64,000 nt of DNA from XN24 sp035514535 (GTDB lineage: Bacteria > Pseudomonadota > Gammaproteobacteria > Steroidobacterales > XN24), in assembly GCA_035514535.1 (NCBI GenBank), contig DATKAZ010000090.1:1-64000 (forward strand), written 5' to 3'. Positions 25,321-36,701 of the stretch are shown in pieces; positions within the stretch are counted from its first letter, which is position 1; the number at the start of each line of letters is the position of its first letter. A program made the position numbers and the translations under genes. Under the pieces are notes generated by a model. It worked only from the letters and a program-made list of their open reading frames with translations. It was not told the origin of the DNA and did no database searches.

Positions 25321-26254
25321 CGTGGCCCTGCAGATCCTCCGTCAGCCGCAGCAGGCGCCGGTAACTCTCGTAACGGCGCGCGCTGATGGTCCCGGCCTCG
25401 ACCCCGCCTTTCACGGCGCAACCGGGTTCGCGCATGTGGCGGCAATTGGCGAAGCGACAGTGTTCCGCTGCGGCGACGATTTCACGAAAGCCGGCCGCGG
25501 CAAGGCGCGGATCGCCGAGCGCGGGGGCGAAGTCGCGCACCCCCGGCGAGTCTAGTAACGCCCCGCCACCCGGCAGCGGGTAAAGCGTCGTGGCGGTGGT
25601 GCGGTGCCGGCCTTCGCCGGTCGCCGAGGAAATTTGCGCGGTCGCCAGGTCCAGCCCGGGGAGCAGCGCATTCAGCAGAGAAGACTTGCCGACGCCGGAC
25701 TGCCCGACCAGGATACTGCAGTGACCGACCAGGCCGGCGTGCAGCGCGTCCAGGCCGGCCGCGGCCTGCGCACTCACACGCAGCACCGGGTAGCCGATCG
25801 AGTGCAGCTCGCTCAGCACCTCGAGCTCGTTGCTCCCGGGCAGGTCGATCTTGTTGCAGGCCACCAGCGTGGCGGCCCCCATGACCTCTGCCGCCGCCAG
25901 GTAGCGGTCGATGATGAACGGATCGGGCATCGGCTCCGGGGCGCACACGACCACGACCTGGTCGATGTTGGCCGCCAGCACTTCCACCCGGCCGCGCGAG
26001 TCCGGGCGCGTCAGCTCGGTGTCCCGCGGCAGGCGTTCGACGACGGCGACATCACCCTCGTCGTCCGACAATTCCCAGCGGACGCGGTCACCGCACACGA
26101 GCCGCAGGCCCCGGCGCCCGACGAACGCCGGATGACGATCGCCGCCTGTATCTTCTACCAGCAGGCGTTGTCCGAAGGCCGCCACGACGCGCCCCTCGGA
26201 CAACCCATCGGCAGGGGGGATGTCCGCCGCTCTGTTAGAATTCCGGGATTGCAA
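25316..26254 (-). CDS. rsgA: Ribosome small-subunit GTPase RsgA
   Basis: RsgA is a circularly permuted GTPase that checks late 30S subunit assembly. In 312 residues it shows an OB-fold N-terminus, then G4 (CNKIDLPG), G1 (GQSGVGKSSLLN) and G3 (LDSPGVRDFAP) in the permuted order. The C-terminal zinc site is CRFANCRHMREPGC. The start at 26254 gives a shorter, less basic N-terminus than E. coli RsgA. It is divergent from orn, as in many gammaproteobacteria. Its stop lies inside the palindromic repeat. Confidence 0.95.
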   Translation of the reverse strand: MQSRNSNRAADIPPADGLSEGRVVAAFGQRLLVEDTGGDRHPAFVGRRGLRLVCGDRVRWELSDDEGDVAVVERLPRDTELTRPDSRGRVEVLAANIDQVVVVCAPEPMPDPFIIDRYLAAAEVMGAATLVACNKIDLPGSNELEVLSELHSIGYPVLRVSAQAAAGLDALHAGLVGHCSILVGQSGVGKSSLLNALLPGLDLATAQISSATGEGRHRTTATTLYPLPGGGALLDSPGVRDFAPALGDPRLAAAGFREIVAAAEHCRFANCRHMREPGCAVKGGVEAGTISARRYESYRRLLRLTEDLQGHG

Positions 26255-26274
26255 CGAGGCTACCTGCGAAGCTT

Positions 26275-26820
26275 ATGAAAGACGCCGACAACCTTGTCTG
26301 GATCGACCTCGAGATGACCGGCCTGGATCCGGGCCGGGATTGCATCATCGAGATTGCCACCGTGGTCACGGACAAGCAACTCGAGGTCCTTGCGGAAGGG
26401 CCGGTCATCGCCATTCGCCAGGACGATGCCGCACTCGAGGCCATGGATGAGTGGAATACGCGCCAGCACGCCAAGTCCGGCCTGACTCAACGCGTCCGCC
26501 AGTCCCAGGTGACCGAGCGCGAGGCCGAGCTCGCCACGCTTGCATTCCTGCAGCGGCATGTCGGGCCCGGCGAATCGCCGATGTGCGGCAACAGCATTTG
26601 CCAGGATCGCCGTTTCCTGGCACGCCTGATGCCCGAGCTCGAGCGTTATTTTCATTACCGCAATCTCGACGTCAGCACGCTGAAGGAACTGGCGCGCCGC
26701 TGGGCCCCGGCGGTCGCCGAGAGTTTCCGCAAGGAATCCCAACATCTCGCGCTCGCCGACATCCACGATTCCATCGAAGAGCTCCGCCATTACCGCGCCC
26801 TGCTGTTCAAGCTGCCATGA
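26275..26820 (+). CDS. orn: Oligoribonuclease
   Basis: Orn degrades two- to five-base RNA fragments, including pGpG from cyclic-di-GMP breakdown. The 181-residue DEDDh exonuclease shows WIDLEMTGLDP, MCGNSICQDRRFLARLMPEL, and the final HLALADIHDSIEEL with catalytic His and Asp. Length is typical. It overlaps the following DUF938 gene by four bases. Confidence 0.96.
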   Translation: MKDADNLVWIDLEMTGLDPGRDCIIEIATVVTDKQLEVLAEGPVIAIRQDDAALEAMDEWNTRQHAKSGLTQRVRQSQVTEREAELATLAFLQRHVGPGESPMCGNSICQDRRFLARLMPELERYFHYRNLDVSTLKELARRWAPAVAESFRKESQHLALADIHDSIEELRHYRALLFKLP

Positions 26821-27416
26821 CTTACCCGCCGGTGTCGCCCGCGTGCGAACGTAATCGCGAGCCGATCCTCGCCTGCATCGCGCCCTTGCTGGCCACGGCG
26901 AAGCGCGTCGTGGAGATCGGCAGCGGTACCGGCCAGCATGCAGCGTGGTTTGCGCCGCGTCTCCCGCACCTGGCCTGGGTGACGACCGACTTGCCCGCCA
27001 ACCACGACGGCATCCGTGCCTGGATCGAGGCCAGTGGCGCCGCCAATCTGGAGGGGCCGCTGGCGCTCGATACGTTGCAGCAGCCGTGGCCGGCGCTTGG
27101 TGCGCCCGACGCGGCCTTCAGCGCGAATACGGCGCACATCATGCCGGAGCCCGCCGTCATGGCCATGTTCGAGGGCCTCGGCGCGGCGCTCCCGGCCGGC
27201 GCGCCGTTCTGTCTCTACGGCCCCTTCATTGAACAGGGTCGGCACACGAGCGCCAGCAACCTTCGATTCGACGAGGAACTGCGCTCGCGGGGCGACGGCA
27301 TGGGTGTGCGTGATACGGCATGGCTGACACAGGTAGCGGCGGTGGCGGAATTCGACCTGGAAGCGATCGAGCCGATGCCGGCGAACAACAGGGTATTGGT
27401 ATGGCGGAGGAACTGA
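26817..27416 (+). CDS. DUF938 family methyltransferase-fold protein
   Basis: The 199-residue protein has a Rossmann-type SAM-binding start (VVEIGSGTGQHAAWFAPRLP) and the DUF938 signature ANTAHIMPEPAVMAMFEGL, ending EPMPANNRVLVWRR. The substrate is unknown. Its ATG overlaps the orn stop (ATGA) and its end overlaps the next gene by 16 bases, so orn, this gene and the dehydratase-like gene are probably one transcript. Confidence 0.88.
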   Translation: MTYPPVSPACERNREPILACIAPLLATAKRVVEIGSGTGQHAAWFAPRLPHLAWVTTDLPANHDGIRAWIEASGAANLEGPLALDTLQQPWPALGAPDAAFSANTAHIMPEPAVMAMFEGLGAALPAGAPFCLYGPFIEQGRHTSASNLRFDEELRSRGDGMGVRDTAWLTQVAAVAEFDLEAIEPMPANNRVLVWRRN

Positions 27417-28369
27417 CGGATCTGCCGACGGACGCCGACGTCTTTGCCGCGGCCGGCAGGATCGCGTCTTATATTCATCGCACGCCCGTACTGACCTCGA
27501 CCAGTCTCGACAAGGAGTCCGGTGCGCGGCTGTTCTTCAAGTGCGAGAATTTCCAGGTCGGCGGGGCATTCAAGGCACGCGGCGCGTTCAACGCCGTGCT
27601 GTCGCTGGATGCGGCGAGCGCCGCGCGCGGCGTAGCGACGCATTCTTCCGGCAACCACGGTGCGGCGCTGGCGCTGGCGGCCGCGCGCCGTGGAATTCCC
27701 GCATGGGTCGTCGTGCCGACCGACGCCGCTGTTTTCAAGCGAAACGCGATCGCCCGCTATGGCGCCGAGGTCGTGGATTGCGCGCCCGGTCAGGCCAACC
27801 GCGAGGCGCGGCTCGCCCGGCTGGTGGAAGAATGCGGCGCGACGGTCGTGCACCCTTACGACAATGCGGCCGTCATCGCCGGGCAGGGCACGACCGCGGT
27901 GGAATTGATGGAACAGGCAGGAAAGCTGGACATGCTTGTGGCGCCTGTGGGCGGCGGTGGACTCATCTCGGGCTGTGCGCTCGCGGCCCGGGCGAACTGC
28001 CCGGGCGTGCGTGTCATCGCCGCAGAACCGGCGGGGGCGGATGACTGCTGGCAGTCGGTGCAAAGCGGGCGCCGCGTACGGCTGGAGCAGGTCGCGACGA
28101 TCGCGGATGGCCTGCGGGCGTCGATCGGAGAGCGCAACTGGGTGCTGATCTCGCGACACGTGGACGAGGTCGTACGGGTGGCAGACGACGAGATCGTGGC
28201 GGCCATGCGGCTCGCGTGGGAGCGCCTGAAGATCGTGATCGAGCCGTCCGCGGCCGTGCCGCTCGCGGCCGTTTGCTCCGGCCGATTGCCGGTGACCGGC
28301 CTGCGGATCGGCGTGATATTTTCGGGCGGCAACCTTGACCTCGACGGCTTGCCGGCGCTGTTCTCCTAG
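27401..28369 (+). CDS. Threonine dehydratase / serine racemase-like PLP enzyme
   Basis: This 322-residue fold-type II PLP enzyme has the lysine in KCENFQVGGAFKARGAFN, the phosphate loop SSGNHGAALALAA, and the glycine-rich PVGGGGLISGCALA. It lacks the C-terminal regulatory ACT-like domain of biosynthetic IlvA. It therefore resembles catabolic threonine ammonia-lyase or serine racemase/dehydratase, and sequence alone does not separate these. The ATG at 27401 is chosen by family alignment and lies within the end of the DUF938 gene. Confidence 0.87.
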   Translation: MAEELTDLPTDADVFAAAGRIASYIHRTPVLTSTSLDKESGARLFFKCENFQVGGAFKARGAFNAVLSLDAASAARGVATHSSGNHGAALALAAARRGIPAWVVVPTDAAVFKRNAIARYGAEVVDCAPGQANREARLARLVEECGATVVHPYDNAAVIAGQGTTAVELMEQAGKLDMLVAPVGGGGLISGCALAARANCPGVRVIAAEPAGADDCWQSVQSGRRVRLEQVATIADGLRASIGERNWVLISRHVDEVVRVADDEIVAAMRLAWERLKIVIEPSAAVPLAAVCSGRLPVTGLRIGVIFSGGNLDLDGLPALFS

Positions 28370-28372
28370 GCC

Positions 28373-29419
28373 CTAATCGCTGAGGATATTCACGGGCTGA
28401 CCCGCGCGCAGCCGCTCCGCGCCGCGTACCACGACACGGTCCCCCGCGGAGATCTGGCCGGTCACGGCCACGAGCTCGCCGGCTCCCACGCCGGGGATCA
28501 CGTCGATCCGCTCCGCCGTGTCGTTCGCACCGACCCGGAACACGCTGGCACCCTCGCGTCGCAGCACCAGCGCGTCGCGCGGCACGGCGAGCACTTCGGT
28601 CGGCGTGCCTGTCGGCACGGACAGGCGCACATTCTCGCCGACTCGCCACGGCGAGGACGGCACGCTGAGCCTGAGCTCGAACATGTGCGAGCGACTGTCC
28701 CCGAATGGCACCAGCGCGCGTACGACACCCGTGCCGACATGCCGCTGGCTGTGAAACTGCAACTCGCCCCCGGTTTCCACGAAGCTCAGCGACGACAGCG
28801 GTGCCCGCGCGACGACTTCGAGCTCGCCCGGGTCGACCATGCGCACGACGTCGTCACCCGGACTCGCATACTCACCCGCGGTGAGCAGGCGTTCCGTGAC
28901 GATCCCGTCAAACGGCGCGCGCACGCGCGTGCGCGCCAGTTGCAGCTCGATCTGGCCGAGGCGCGCGCGCGCGACCGCGATATCGCTGATGGCGGACTGC
29001 AGTTCCGTCTCGACCTGGTCGAGCTGGTTCTTGGCGGCGTTGTTTTCCGCCGCCAGGCGCCTCAGTCGCTCCGCCTCGCGCTCGAGAAACCCGCGGCGAC
29101 TTTCCTGGGATGCCAGTACGCCGCGAAACTCGTCTCGCTGCAGGATGAGTTCGGCATCGTCGATCCGCGCGACCGGCTCGCCCGCGGGAACGCTTGCGCC
29201 GATCTCCGCGATCCAGGTCAGGCGCCCGCCGACCTCCGCAGCCACGCGCGCGTCGTTGCGGCTGACGACCGTGCCCGGCACCTGGATACTGGGCGCGAGG
29301 CTCGCCATTTGCGCCTCGGCGACGCGGACCGGCGCCGGCGGCGGTCCGCCCTGCGCGGCTGCGGTGACCGGAAGGAGATACAACAGGCACAGCAAGGGCT
29401 TCAGGACGGCATCTTCCAT
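28373..29419 (-). CDS. RND efflux periplasmic adaptor (membrane fusion protein)
   Basis: This 348-residue adaptor links an inner-membrane RND pump to an outer-membrane channel. A signal peptide ends near TAAAQG. The lipoyl half-motifs lie around VAAEVGGRLTWIAEIGASVPAGEPVARID and TRVRAPFDGIVTERLLTAGEYASPGD, separated by a coiled coil at about 95-155. It lies 31 bases downstream of the RND gene on the same strand, so pump and adaptor are cotranscribed in the order pump then adaptor. No outer-membrane channel gene is nearby. Confidence 0.93.
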   Translation of the reverse strand: MEDAVLKPLLCLLYLLPVTAAAQGGPPPAPVRVAEAQMASLAPSIQVPGTVVSRNDARVAAEVGGRLTWIAEIGASVPAGEPVARIDDAELILQRDEFRGVLASQESRRGFLEREAERLRRLAAENNAAKNQLDQVETELQSAISDIAVARARLGQIELQLARTRVRAPFDGIVTERLLTAGEYASPGDDVVRMVDPGELEVVARAPLSSLSFVETGGELQFHSQRHVGTGVVRALVPFGDSRSHMFELRLSVPSSPWRVGENVRLSVPTGTPTEVLAVPRDALVLRREGASVFRVGANDTAERIDVIPGVGAGELVAVTGQISAGDRVVVRGAERLRAGQPVNILSD

Positions 29420-29450
29420 GAATAATCGGGCTCCGGAAAAAACTGGATGA

Positions 29451-32400
29451 TCACGCAGACCGCTCGGGCCCGGCGTAGCGTGTGCGCAGGTCGCCGGGGC
29501 CGGCGACAGCCGGAACGGAGGCGTCCTCGCCGATGCGCAGCAGGCTGGGCAGCAGCACGAGCGTGAATAGCGTGCTGACGGCCAGGCCGCCGACGATCAC
29601 CGACGCGAGGCCACGGTAAAGCTCGGTTCCTGCGCCGGGCATCAGCAGCAGCGGCAGCATGCCGAACAGGCTGGTAAGGGTGCTCATCAGGATCGGGCGC
29701 AGGCGATAACGCACCGCCTGCTCCACCGCCGCGGCGCGTGCCATGCCCTCGCGCTCCGCCGCGCGGGTTTGCGCCACCAGCAGGATGGCGTTGTTTACGA
29801 CCAGGCCCATCAGGGTGATGAAGCCGATCATGGTCAGCAGGTCCATCGGCTGGAATGTCAGCAGGCCCGTGAGGCGCAGCGTGATCACGCCGCCGACGAT
29901 TGCCATCGGCAGGGCAACGATCACCAGCAGGCTGTCGACGAAGGAACGGAACAGCGCGCTCATCAACAGGTAGAGGATCACGATGGCGAGCGCCAGGCTG
30001 CGCGCCATGTTGTTGATCGCGCGGTCCTTGTCATCGGCCGTACCGCGGTAACTGATGTCGCCGTCCTCGGGCAGCTGGTCGCGGATCACCGGATCGACCT
30101 TTTCGCGGATGAGGTCGATCGCAGTACCCAGCGCCATATCGGCCGGCGGAGTCACCACGAGCGTGATCGTCCTGCGCCGGTCGACGCGCCGAATCTGGTC
30201 GGGGCCGGCCGTGCGGTCGACCGAGATGAACTCACCGAGTGGGCGGGTGGACCCGTCGGGCGTCGCAATCGGAAGGGACGCGAGTTCCTCCGGTGTCTCC
30301 CAGGCCGCCGCGCGCAGGATCATGTCGAGGCGTTGCTCGCCGTCGAAGTAGTCACCGACATAGAGACCGTCACCCAGGGCGCGCACGACGCTGGCCATCG
30401 TCTGCCGGTCCCAGCCGACCTCGGCAAGTCGCCGTTCCTCCGGCACGAGGCGCAGCTCCGGCTGTGCCAGTTCGACGCCGGGCACGGGACGCGTGCTGGC
30501 GCCAGGCAGGGACTGCGCGACCGCACCCATGCCCGCGATCGCCGCGCCCAGCAGGGCGTCGATATCGCGGCTCTGGATATTGACGGCGATGCCGCGGCCG
30601 CCGCCGAGCCGGCCAAACAGCGAAGCCCTGTTAGCGAAGGCGAGCGTGTCCGGGAACCCGCCGAGTATCTCCCGGTTGAGCAGCTGCACCAGCTCGTCGA
30701 CCTGGCGGCGGTCAGCGGCGCGCGCGCCCATGAAGCCCGTGTTGCCGAACATCCCGAGGAAATAGCTTTTTACGGCCGGCTGCCTGGTGCCCTCCAGATG
30801 TGCCCGCATACGCTCGTTGACGACATCGATGAACTCTTCCTGGGACGTCGAGACGCTCACTCCCGGCGGCGGCAGGACGAAGCCGAAAATGAAGTTCTGG
30901 CGGCCCTCGGGCAGGTAATCTGTCTCCGGCAGGAGGGTCAACGTGAGGCCGACGGCTGCGACCGTAAGCCCCGCGATAATGCCCATGCGCCGCCTGCGCG
31001 TCCCGGTCAGGCGCATGATCAATGCCGTGCCGCGGTCCCACCAGGTTTTGTGCGGGTCCGTGAGGTGAATATTGCGGAGCCAGTTGTTGGCGGCGGTCGG
31101 GATGACGGTGATCGCGACGAACAGCGCGGCTACGACAGCAATCGCGATCGCCAGCGCAAGGTCGGCGAACAGCTGGCCCGCGATGTCGCGCAGGAAGACG
31201 ATCGGCAGAAAGATCGCTACCGTCGTCGTGGTGGATGCGATCAGGGCCGCCTGCACCTGTGAAGCGCCTTCCTGTGCCGCCTCGTCGCTGGGCTTGCCGC
31301 TCTCCCGCAGGCGCACGATGTTTTCCAGCACGACGATCGCGGAATCGAGCACCATGCCTACGGCGAACGCGAGCCCCGCAAGACTGATGATGTTGATCGT
31401 GCGACCCGCGGCATTCAGCGCGATAAACGTCACGAACAACGAAATCGGGATCGCGAGCGCGACCATCATCGTCGCCCGCCAGCGCCGCAGGAACCACCAC
31501 AGCACCGCGATAGCAAGCAATACGCCGAGCAACAGGTTGTTGCGCAGCATGTTGATCGAGTCCGTGATGTACAGCGTCTCGTCGTAGTCCTGCGAAATGT
31601 GCAGCCCGGCCCGCTTGGCCGCGCCTTCGTTGAGTTCGGCGATGACGGCCTTGAGCTCTGTCATGACCTCCAGGACGTTGATGTTCTGCTCGGGCTGGGC
31701 ATTGACCGCGATCGAGGGCCCGCCATTCTGGTTCAGCGAACCACGGGCGTCGCGCAGCGCCACCCCTACATCCGCCACATCATGGAGATGAATCGGCTGG
31801 CCGTCCCGCCACGTCAGCACCATGTCGTGCAACTGCTCCAGGTCGTACTTGCCGGAAAATCGGATCGTGTATTCGCGCCGTCCCACGTCCTTGAAACCGC
31901 CCGAGACGTCGGTATTGCCGCCGGTCATCCGCGCCAGCAAGGGTATGTCGATCCCGAGCGCGGCGGCACGATAGGGATCAAAGGTGATGCGCACCTCGTT
32001 GTTGCGTCCGCCATAGATATCCGCGTTCGAAATCCCCGCGACGCGCTCGATGCGCGACTGGATCACTTCCTCCACGAAATCCTGGTAACTCGTAATGTCA
32101 CGATCGTTGCCGGGAAGGGGGCGGACGGCGAACCAGGCGATCGCGCTGCCGAACTGGCCGCGACCGGCATAGACGATCGGCTGGTCGACGTCGAGTGGGT
32201 AGCTCGGCACCCGGTTGAGGCGATTCATCACTTCGATCAGGGCCCGCTCGAGCTGGGTGTTGACATCGAACGTCAGCGAGATCGATCCTCGCCCGCGCGT
32301 GGCGCTCGACTGCATGATCTCCAGGCCGGGGAGGCCACGCAGCGCATCTTCCTGCGGCTCGACGATCTCGGCCTCGACTTCCTCGGGGGCGGCGGCACGC

Positions 32401-32552
32401 CAGCTGGTCGAGATCTCGATCAGCGGACGCTCGACGTTCGGGATCATCTGCACCGGCATGCGCAGCAGGGAGATGACGCCAAACAGCAGCACGAGCAGGA
32501 TGGCGACGATCACGGCGACAGGATTGCCGAGCGCTGGCTTGGTCAGGTTCAC
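29451..32552 (-). CDS. RND efflux pump permease
   Basis: This 1,033-residue proton-driven pump of the hydrophobe/amphiphile RND (AcrB-like) group starts VNLTKPALGNPVAVIVAILL, with the first membrane helix immediately after. It has GMVLDSAIVVLENIVRLRE in the TM4 region carrying the proton-relay Asp, and about twelve helices in two halves separated by large periplasmic loops. The GTG at 32552 is chosen because the longer frame upstream is unlike the family and runs into the divergent gene at 32672. The substrate cannot be predicted. Confidence 0.93.
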   Translation of the reverse strand: MNLTKPALGNPVAVIVAILLVLLFGVISLLRMPVQMIPNVERPLIEISTSWRAAAPEEVEAEIVEPQEDALRGLPGLEIMQSSATRGRGSISLTFDVNTQLERALIEVMNRLNRVPSYPLDVDQPIVYAGRGQFGSAIAWFAVRPLPGNDRDITSYQDFVEEVIQSRIERVAGISNADIYGGRNNEVRITFDPYRAAALGIDIPLLARMTGGNTDVSGGFKDVGRREYTIRFSGKYDLEQLHDMVLTWRDGQPIHLHDVADVGVALRDARGSLNQNGGPSIAVNAQPEQNINVLEVMTELKAVIAELNEGAAKRAGLHISQDYDETLYITDSINMLRNNLLLGVLLAIAVLWWFLRRWRATMMVALAIPISLFVTFIALNAAGRTINIISLAGLAFAVGMVLDSAIVVLENIVRLRESGKPSDEAAQEGASQVQAALIASTTTTVAIFLPIVFLRDIAGQLFADLALAIAIAVVAALFVAITVIPTAANNWLRNIHLTDPHKTWWDRGTALIMRLTGTRRRRMGIIAGLTVAAVGLTLTLLPETDYLPEGRQNFIFGFVLPPPGVSVSTSQEEFIDVVNERMRAHLEGTRQPAVKSYFLGMFGNTGFMGARAADRRQVDELVQLLNREILGGFPDTLAFANRASLFGRLGGGRGIAVNIQSRDIDALLGAAIAGMGAVAQSLPGASTRPVPGVELAQPELRLVPEERRLAEVGWDRQTMASVVRALGDGLYVGDYFDGEQRLDMILRAAAWETPEELASLPIATPDGSTRPLGEFISVDRTAGPDQIRRVDRRRTITLVVTPPADMALGTAIDLIREKVDPVIRDQLPEDGDISYRGTADDKDRAINNMARSLALAIVILYLLMSALFRSFVDSLLVIVALPMAIVGGVITLRLTGLLTFQPMDLLTMIGFITLMGLVVNNAILLVAQTRAAEREGMARAAAVEQAVRYRLRPILMSTLTSLFGMLPLLLMPGAGTELYRGLASVIVGGLAVSTLFTLVLLPSLLRIGEDASVPAVAGPGDLRTRYAGPERSA

Positions 32553-32671
32553 GGGCTCGTACCTGCCGGGGCGGGGGAGGCGTATTGTACCCGTTATTCC
32601 TGCCCGGGCTGAGTACCCCCGGTTTCGGTTATCATGCTCGCCCCGCCCCCCGCAGAGGCCGTATTGCAGAC

Positions 32672-33340
32672 ATGACTGGCAGACTGATCGTCCTGTGCGT
32701 CCTGGTATTGGCGGCGTCCGCCGCGGACGCGCAGACGCGCTATGTCTCGGACCGGCTCGAAGTGACGCTGCGGACCGGCATGTCCACGCAGCATTCAATC
32801 ATCCGCATGCTGACGAGCGGCGCGCGGGTCGAAGTGCTCGAGTCCGACGCGAGCACCGGGTATTCGCGCGTGCGCGCAGCCGACGGCGAGGAGGGCTGGG
32901 TGCTGAGCCGCTACCTGATGGACCAGCCGGCCGCGCGCGACCAGTTGGCGGCTGCCAGCGCCCGCGTGGAGTCCGTCCAGGCGCGGCTCGCGGATCTCAC
33001 GGCTGAACTCGAGGTCATCCGCGGCGAGCGCGACAGCCTGGCCGCGGAACGTACCGGGCTCGGCGCGGAAGTGGAGGACGTCCGCTCGGAACTCGAGCGC
33101 ATCAGGCAGGTGTCGGCGTCTGCGGTGGAACTGGACAAGGCTAACCGGGAACTCCGCACCCGCCTCGCGGCGGCGGAGCAGGCGGGGGACAACCTGCGCG
33201 CCGAGGTCGCGCAACTGAAGGGCAACACCCAGCGAGACTGGTTCCTGGCCGGCGCAGGAGTGCTGATCGCAGGACTGTTCCTCGGGCTCATCCTGCCGCG
33301 GCTGAAGCTCGGCCGCCGCTCCAAATGGGGCGACCTGTAG
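32672..33340 (+). CDS. TIGR04211-type SH3 and membrane-anchor protein
   Basis: This 222-residue protein has a signal peptide (LIVLCVLVLAASAADAQ) and a bacterial SH3 domain (YVSDRLEVTLRTGMSTQHSI to GWVLSRYL). A coiled coil of about 90 residues and a C-terminal membrane helix (AGAGVLIAGLFLGLILPRL) with a basic tail follow. This layout matches the TIGR04211 family common in gammaproteobacteria. It probably sits in the periplasm anchored by the C-terminus. The role is not established. The ATG at 32672 excludes upstream residues that lack signal-peptide character. Confidence 0.88.
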   Translation: MTGRLIVLCVLVLAASAADAQTRYVSDRLEVTLRTGMSTQHSIIRMLTSGARVEVLESDASTGYSRVRAADGEEGWVLSRYLMDQPAARDQLAAASARVESVQARLADLTAELEVIRGERDSLAAERTGLGAEVEDVRSELERIRQVSASAVELDKANRELRTRLAAAEQAGDNLRAEVAQLKGNTQRDWFLAGAGVLIAGLFLGLILPRLKLGRRSKWGDL

Positions 33341-33367
33341 CCCTCAGCCGGGCGACCGGACCCCCTG

Positions 33368-35725
<2,358 letters not shown>

Positions 35726-35794
35726 CTGGGCCCCCTTGAGTTTCCCCTCGCAGGGAAAGGACAATGCGCGCTGCTCCGTCGCACGGGTGAGGAA

Positions 35795-36631
35795 ATGAAT
35801 CATCGCACCGTTTTCTTCGTGTCCGACCAGACGGGCGTCACCGCAGAGACCCTCGGACACAGCCTGCTGACGCAGTTCGACGGGCTGAAATTTCGCGGCG
35901 TGACTGTGCCATTTATCAACACCCCTGACAAGGCGAAGGAATGCGTACGCCGCATCAACCTGACCGCCGAGGTGGAGGGCTCCCGGCCGATCGTGTTCGC
36001 CACCATGGTGCAGGATGACCTCAGGGATATAGTAGCGAAAAGTCAAGGGCTTGTACTCGATTTCTTCGGTGCTTTCATAGGTCCGATGGAACGCGAGCTC
36101 GAGACCCCGTCGAGTCATGCGACCGGCAAGGCGCATGGCGTCGCGGACCGGCGTTCCTATACCCGCCGCATCGACGCGATGAACTATGCGCTCGAGCACG
36201 ACGATGGCGCGAGTACGCGTGACTACAGCAAGGCCCAGCTGATCCTGGTGGGCGTATCGCGGTCCGGGAAGACGCCGGCCTGCCTGTATATCGCTCTGCG
36301 CTACGGCGTCTACGCCGCCAATTACCCGCTGACCGAGGAGGAGTTCGAGCGCGGCAAGCTCCCGGCGCCGCTGGAACGGTACAAGGATCGCCTGTTCGGC
36401 CTCACCATCGCGCCCCGCCGCCTGCAGCAGATCCGCCACGAACGCCGCCCGGAAAGCAACTATGCTTCCGCGCGCCAGGTCAGTTTCGAGCTGCGCTCCG
36501 CGGAAGCGCTGTTCACCCGCTACGGCATCGGATACCTCGATACCACCGAGTGCTCGGTCGAGGAGATCGCCAGCACGGTGCTGGACCGCACCGGCCTGTT
36601 GAACCGCCTGCAGGACCTCACCGACACGTGA
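35795..36631 (+). CDS. ppsR: PEP synthase regulatory protein (bifunctional kinase/pyrophosphorylase, DUF299)
   Basis: PSRP proteins switch PEP synthase off by ADP-dependent phosphorylation of an active-site threonine, and on again by phosphate-dependent removal. The 278-residue protein begins RTVFFVSDQTGVTAETLGHSLLTQF and has the P-loop GVSRSGKTPACLYIA and NYPLTEEE. It is divergent from ppsA with 69 bases between starts, so enzyme and regulator share a control region. GAGG lies just before the ATG. Its stop is followed by the 64 bp palindrome. Confidence 0.95.
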   Translation: MNHRTVFFVSDQTGVTAETLGHSLLTQFDGLKFRGVTVPFINTPDKAKECVRRINLTAEVEGSRPIVFATMVQDDLRDIVAKSQGLVLDFFGAFIGPMERELETPSSHATGKAHGVADRRSYTRRIDAMNYALEHDDGASTRDYSKAQLILVGVSRSGKTPACLYIALRYGVYAANYPLTEEEFERGKLPAPLERYKDRLFGLTIAPRRLQQIRHERRPESNYASARQVSFELRSAEALFTRYGIGYLDTTECSVEEIASTVLDRTGLLNRLQDLTDT

Positions 36632-36637
36632 TTGCGC

Positions 36638-36701
36638 GGATGGGGCGGATGGGGACACTCCTGAAACCGCGGTTTCAGGAGTGTCCCCATCCGCCCCATC
36701 C
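36638..36701. repeat. Long palindromic repeat, copy 2 (perfect 64 bp)
   Basis: All 64 bases form a perfect 32 + 32 palindrome with centre CCGCGG. The inner arm GATGGGGACACTCCTGAAA is identical to the copy at 25261-25310, while the centre and outer flanks differ yet still pair perfectly. It exactly fills the gap between the stop codons of the convergent ppsR and phosphoglucomutase genes, with six bases free on one side and none on the other. Confidence 0.95.

Noticed and set aside
29769..31262. 497-residue plus-strand ORF opposite the RND permease
   Set aside because: It is an antisense shadow with strongly biased composition, while the RND family match covers the minus strand fully.
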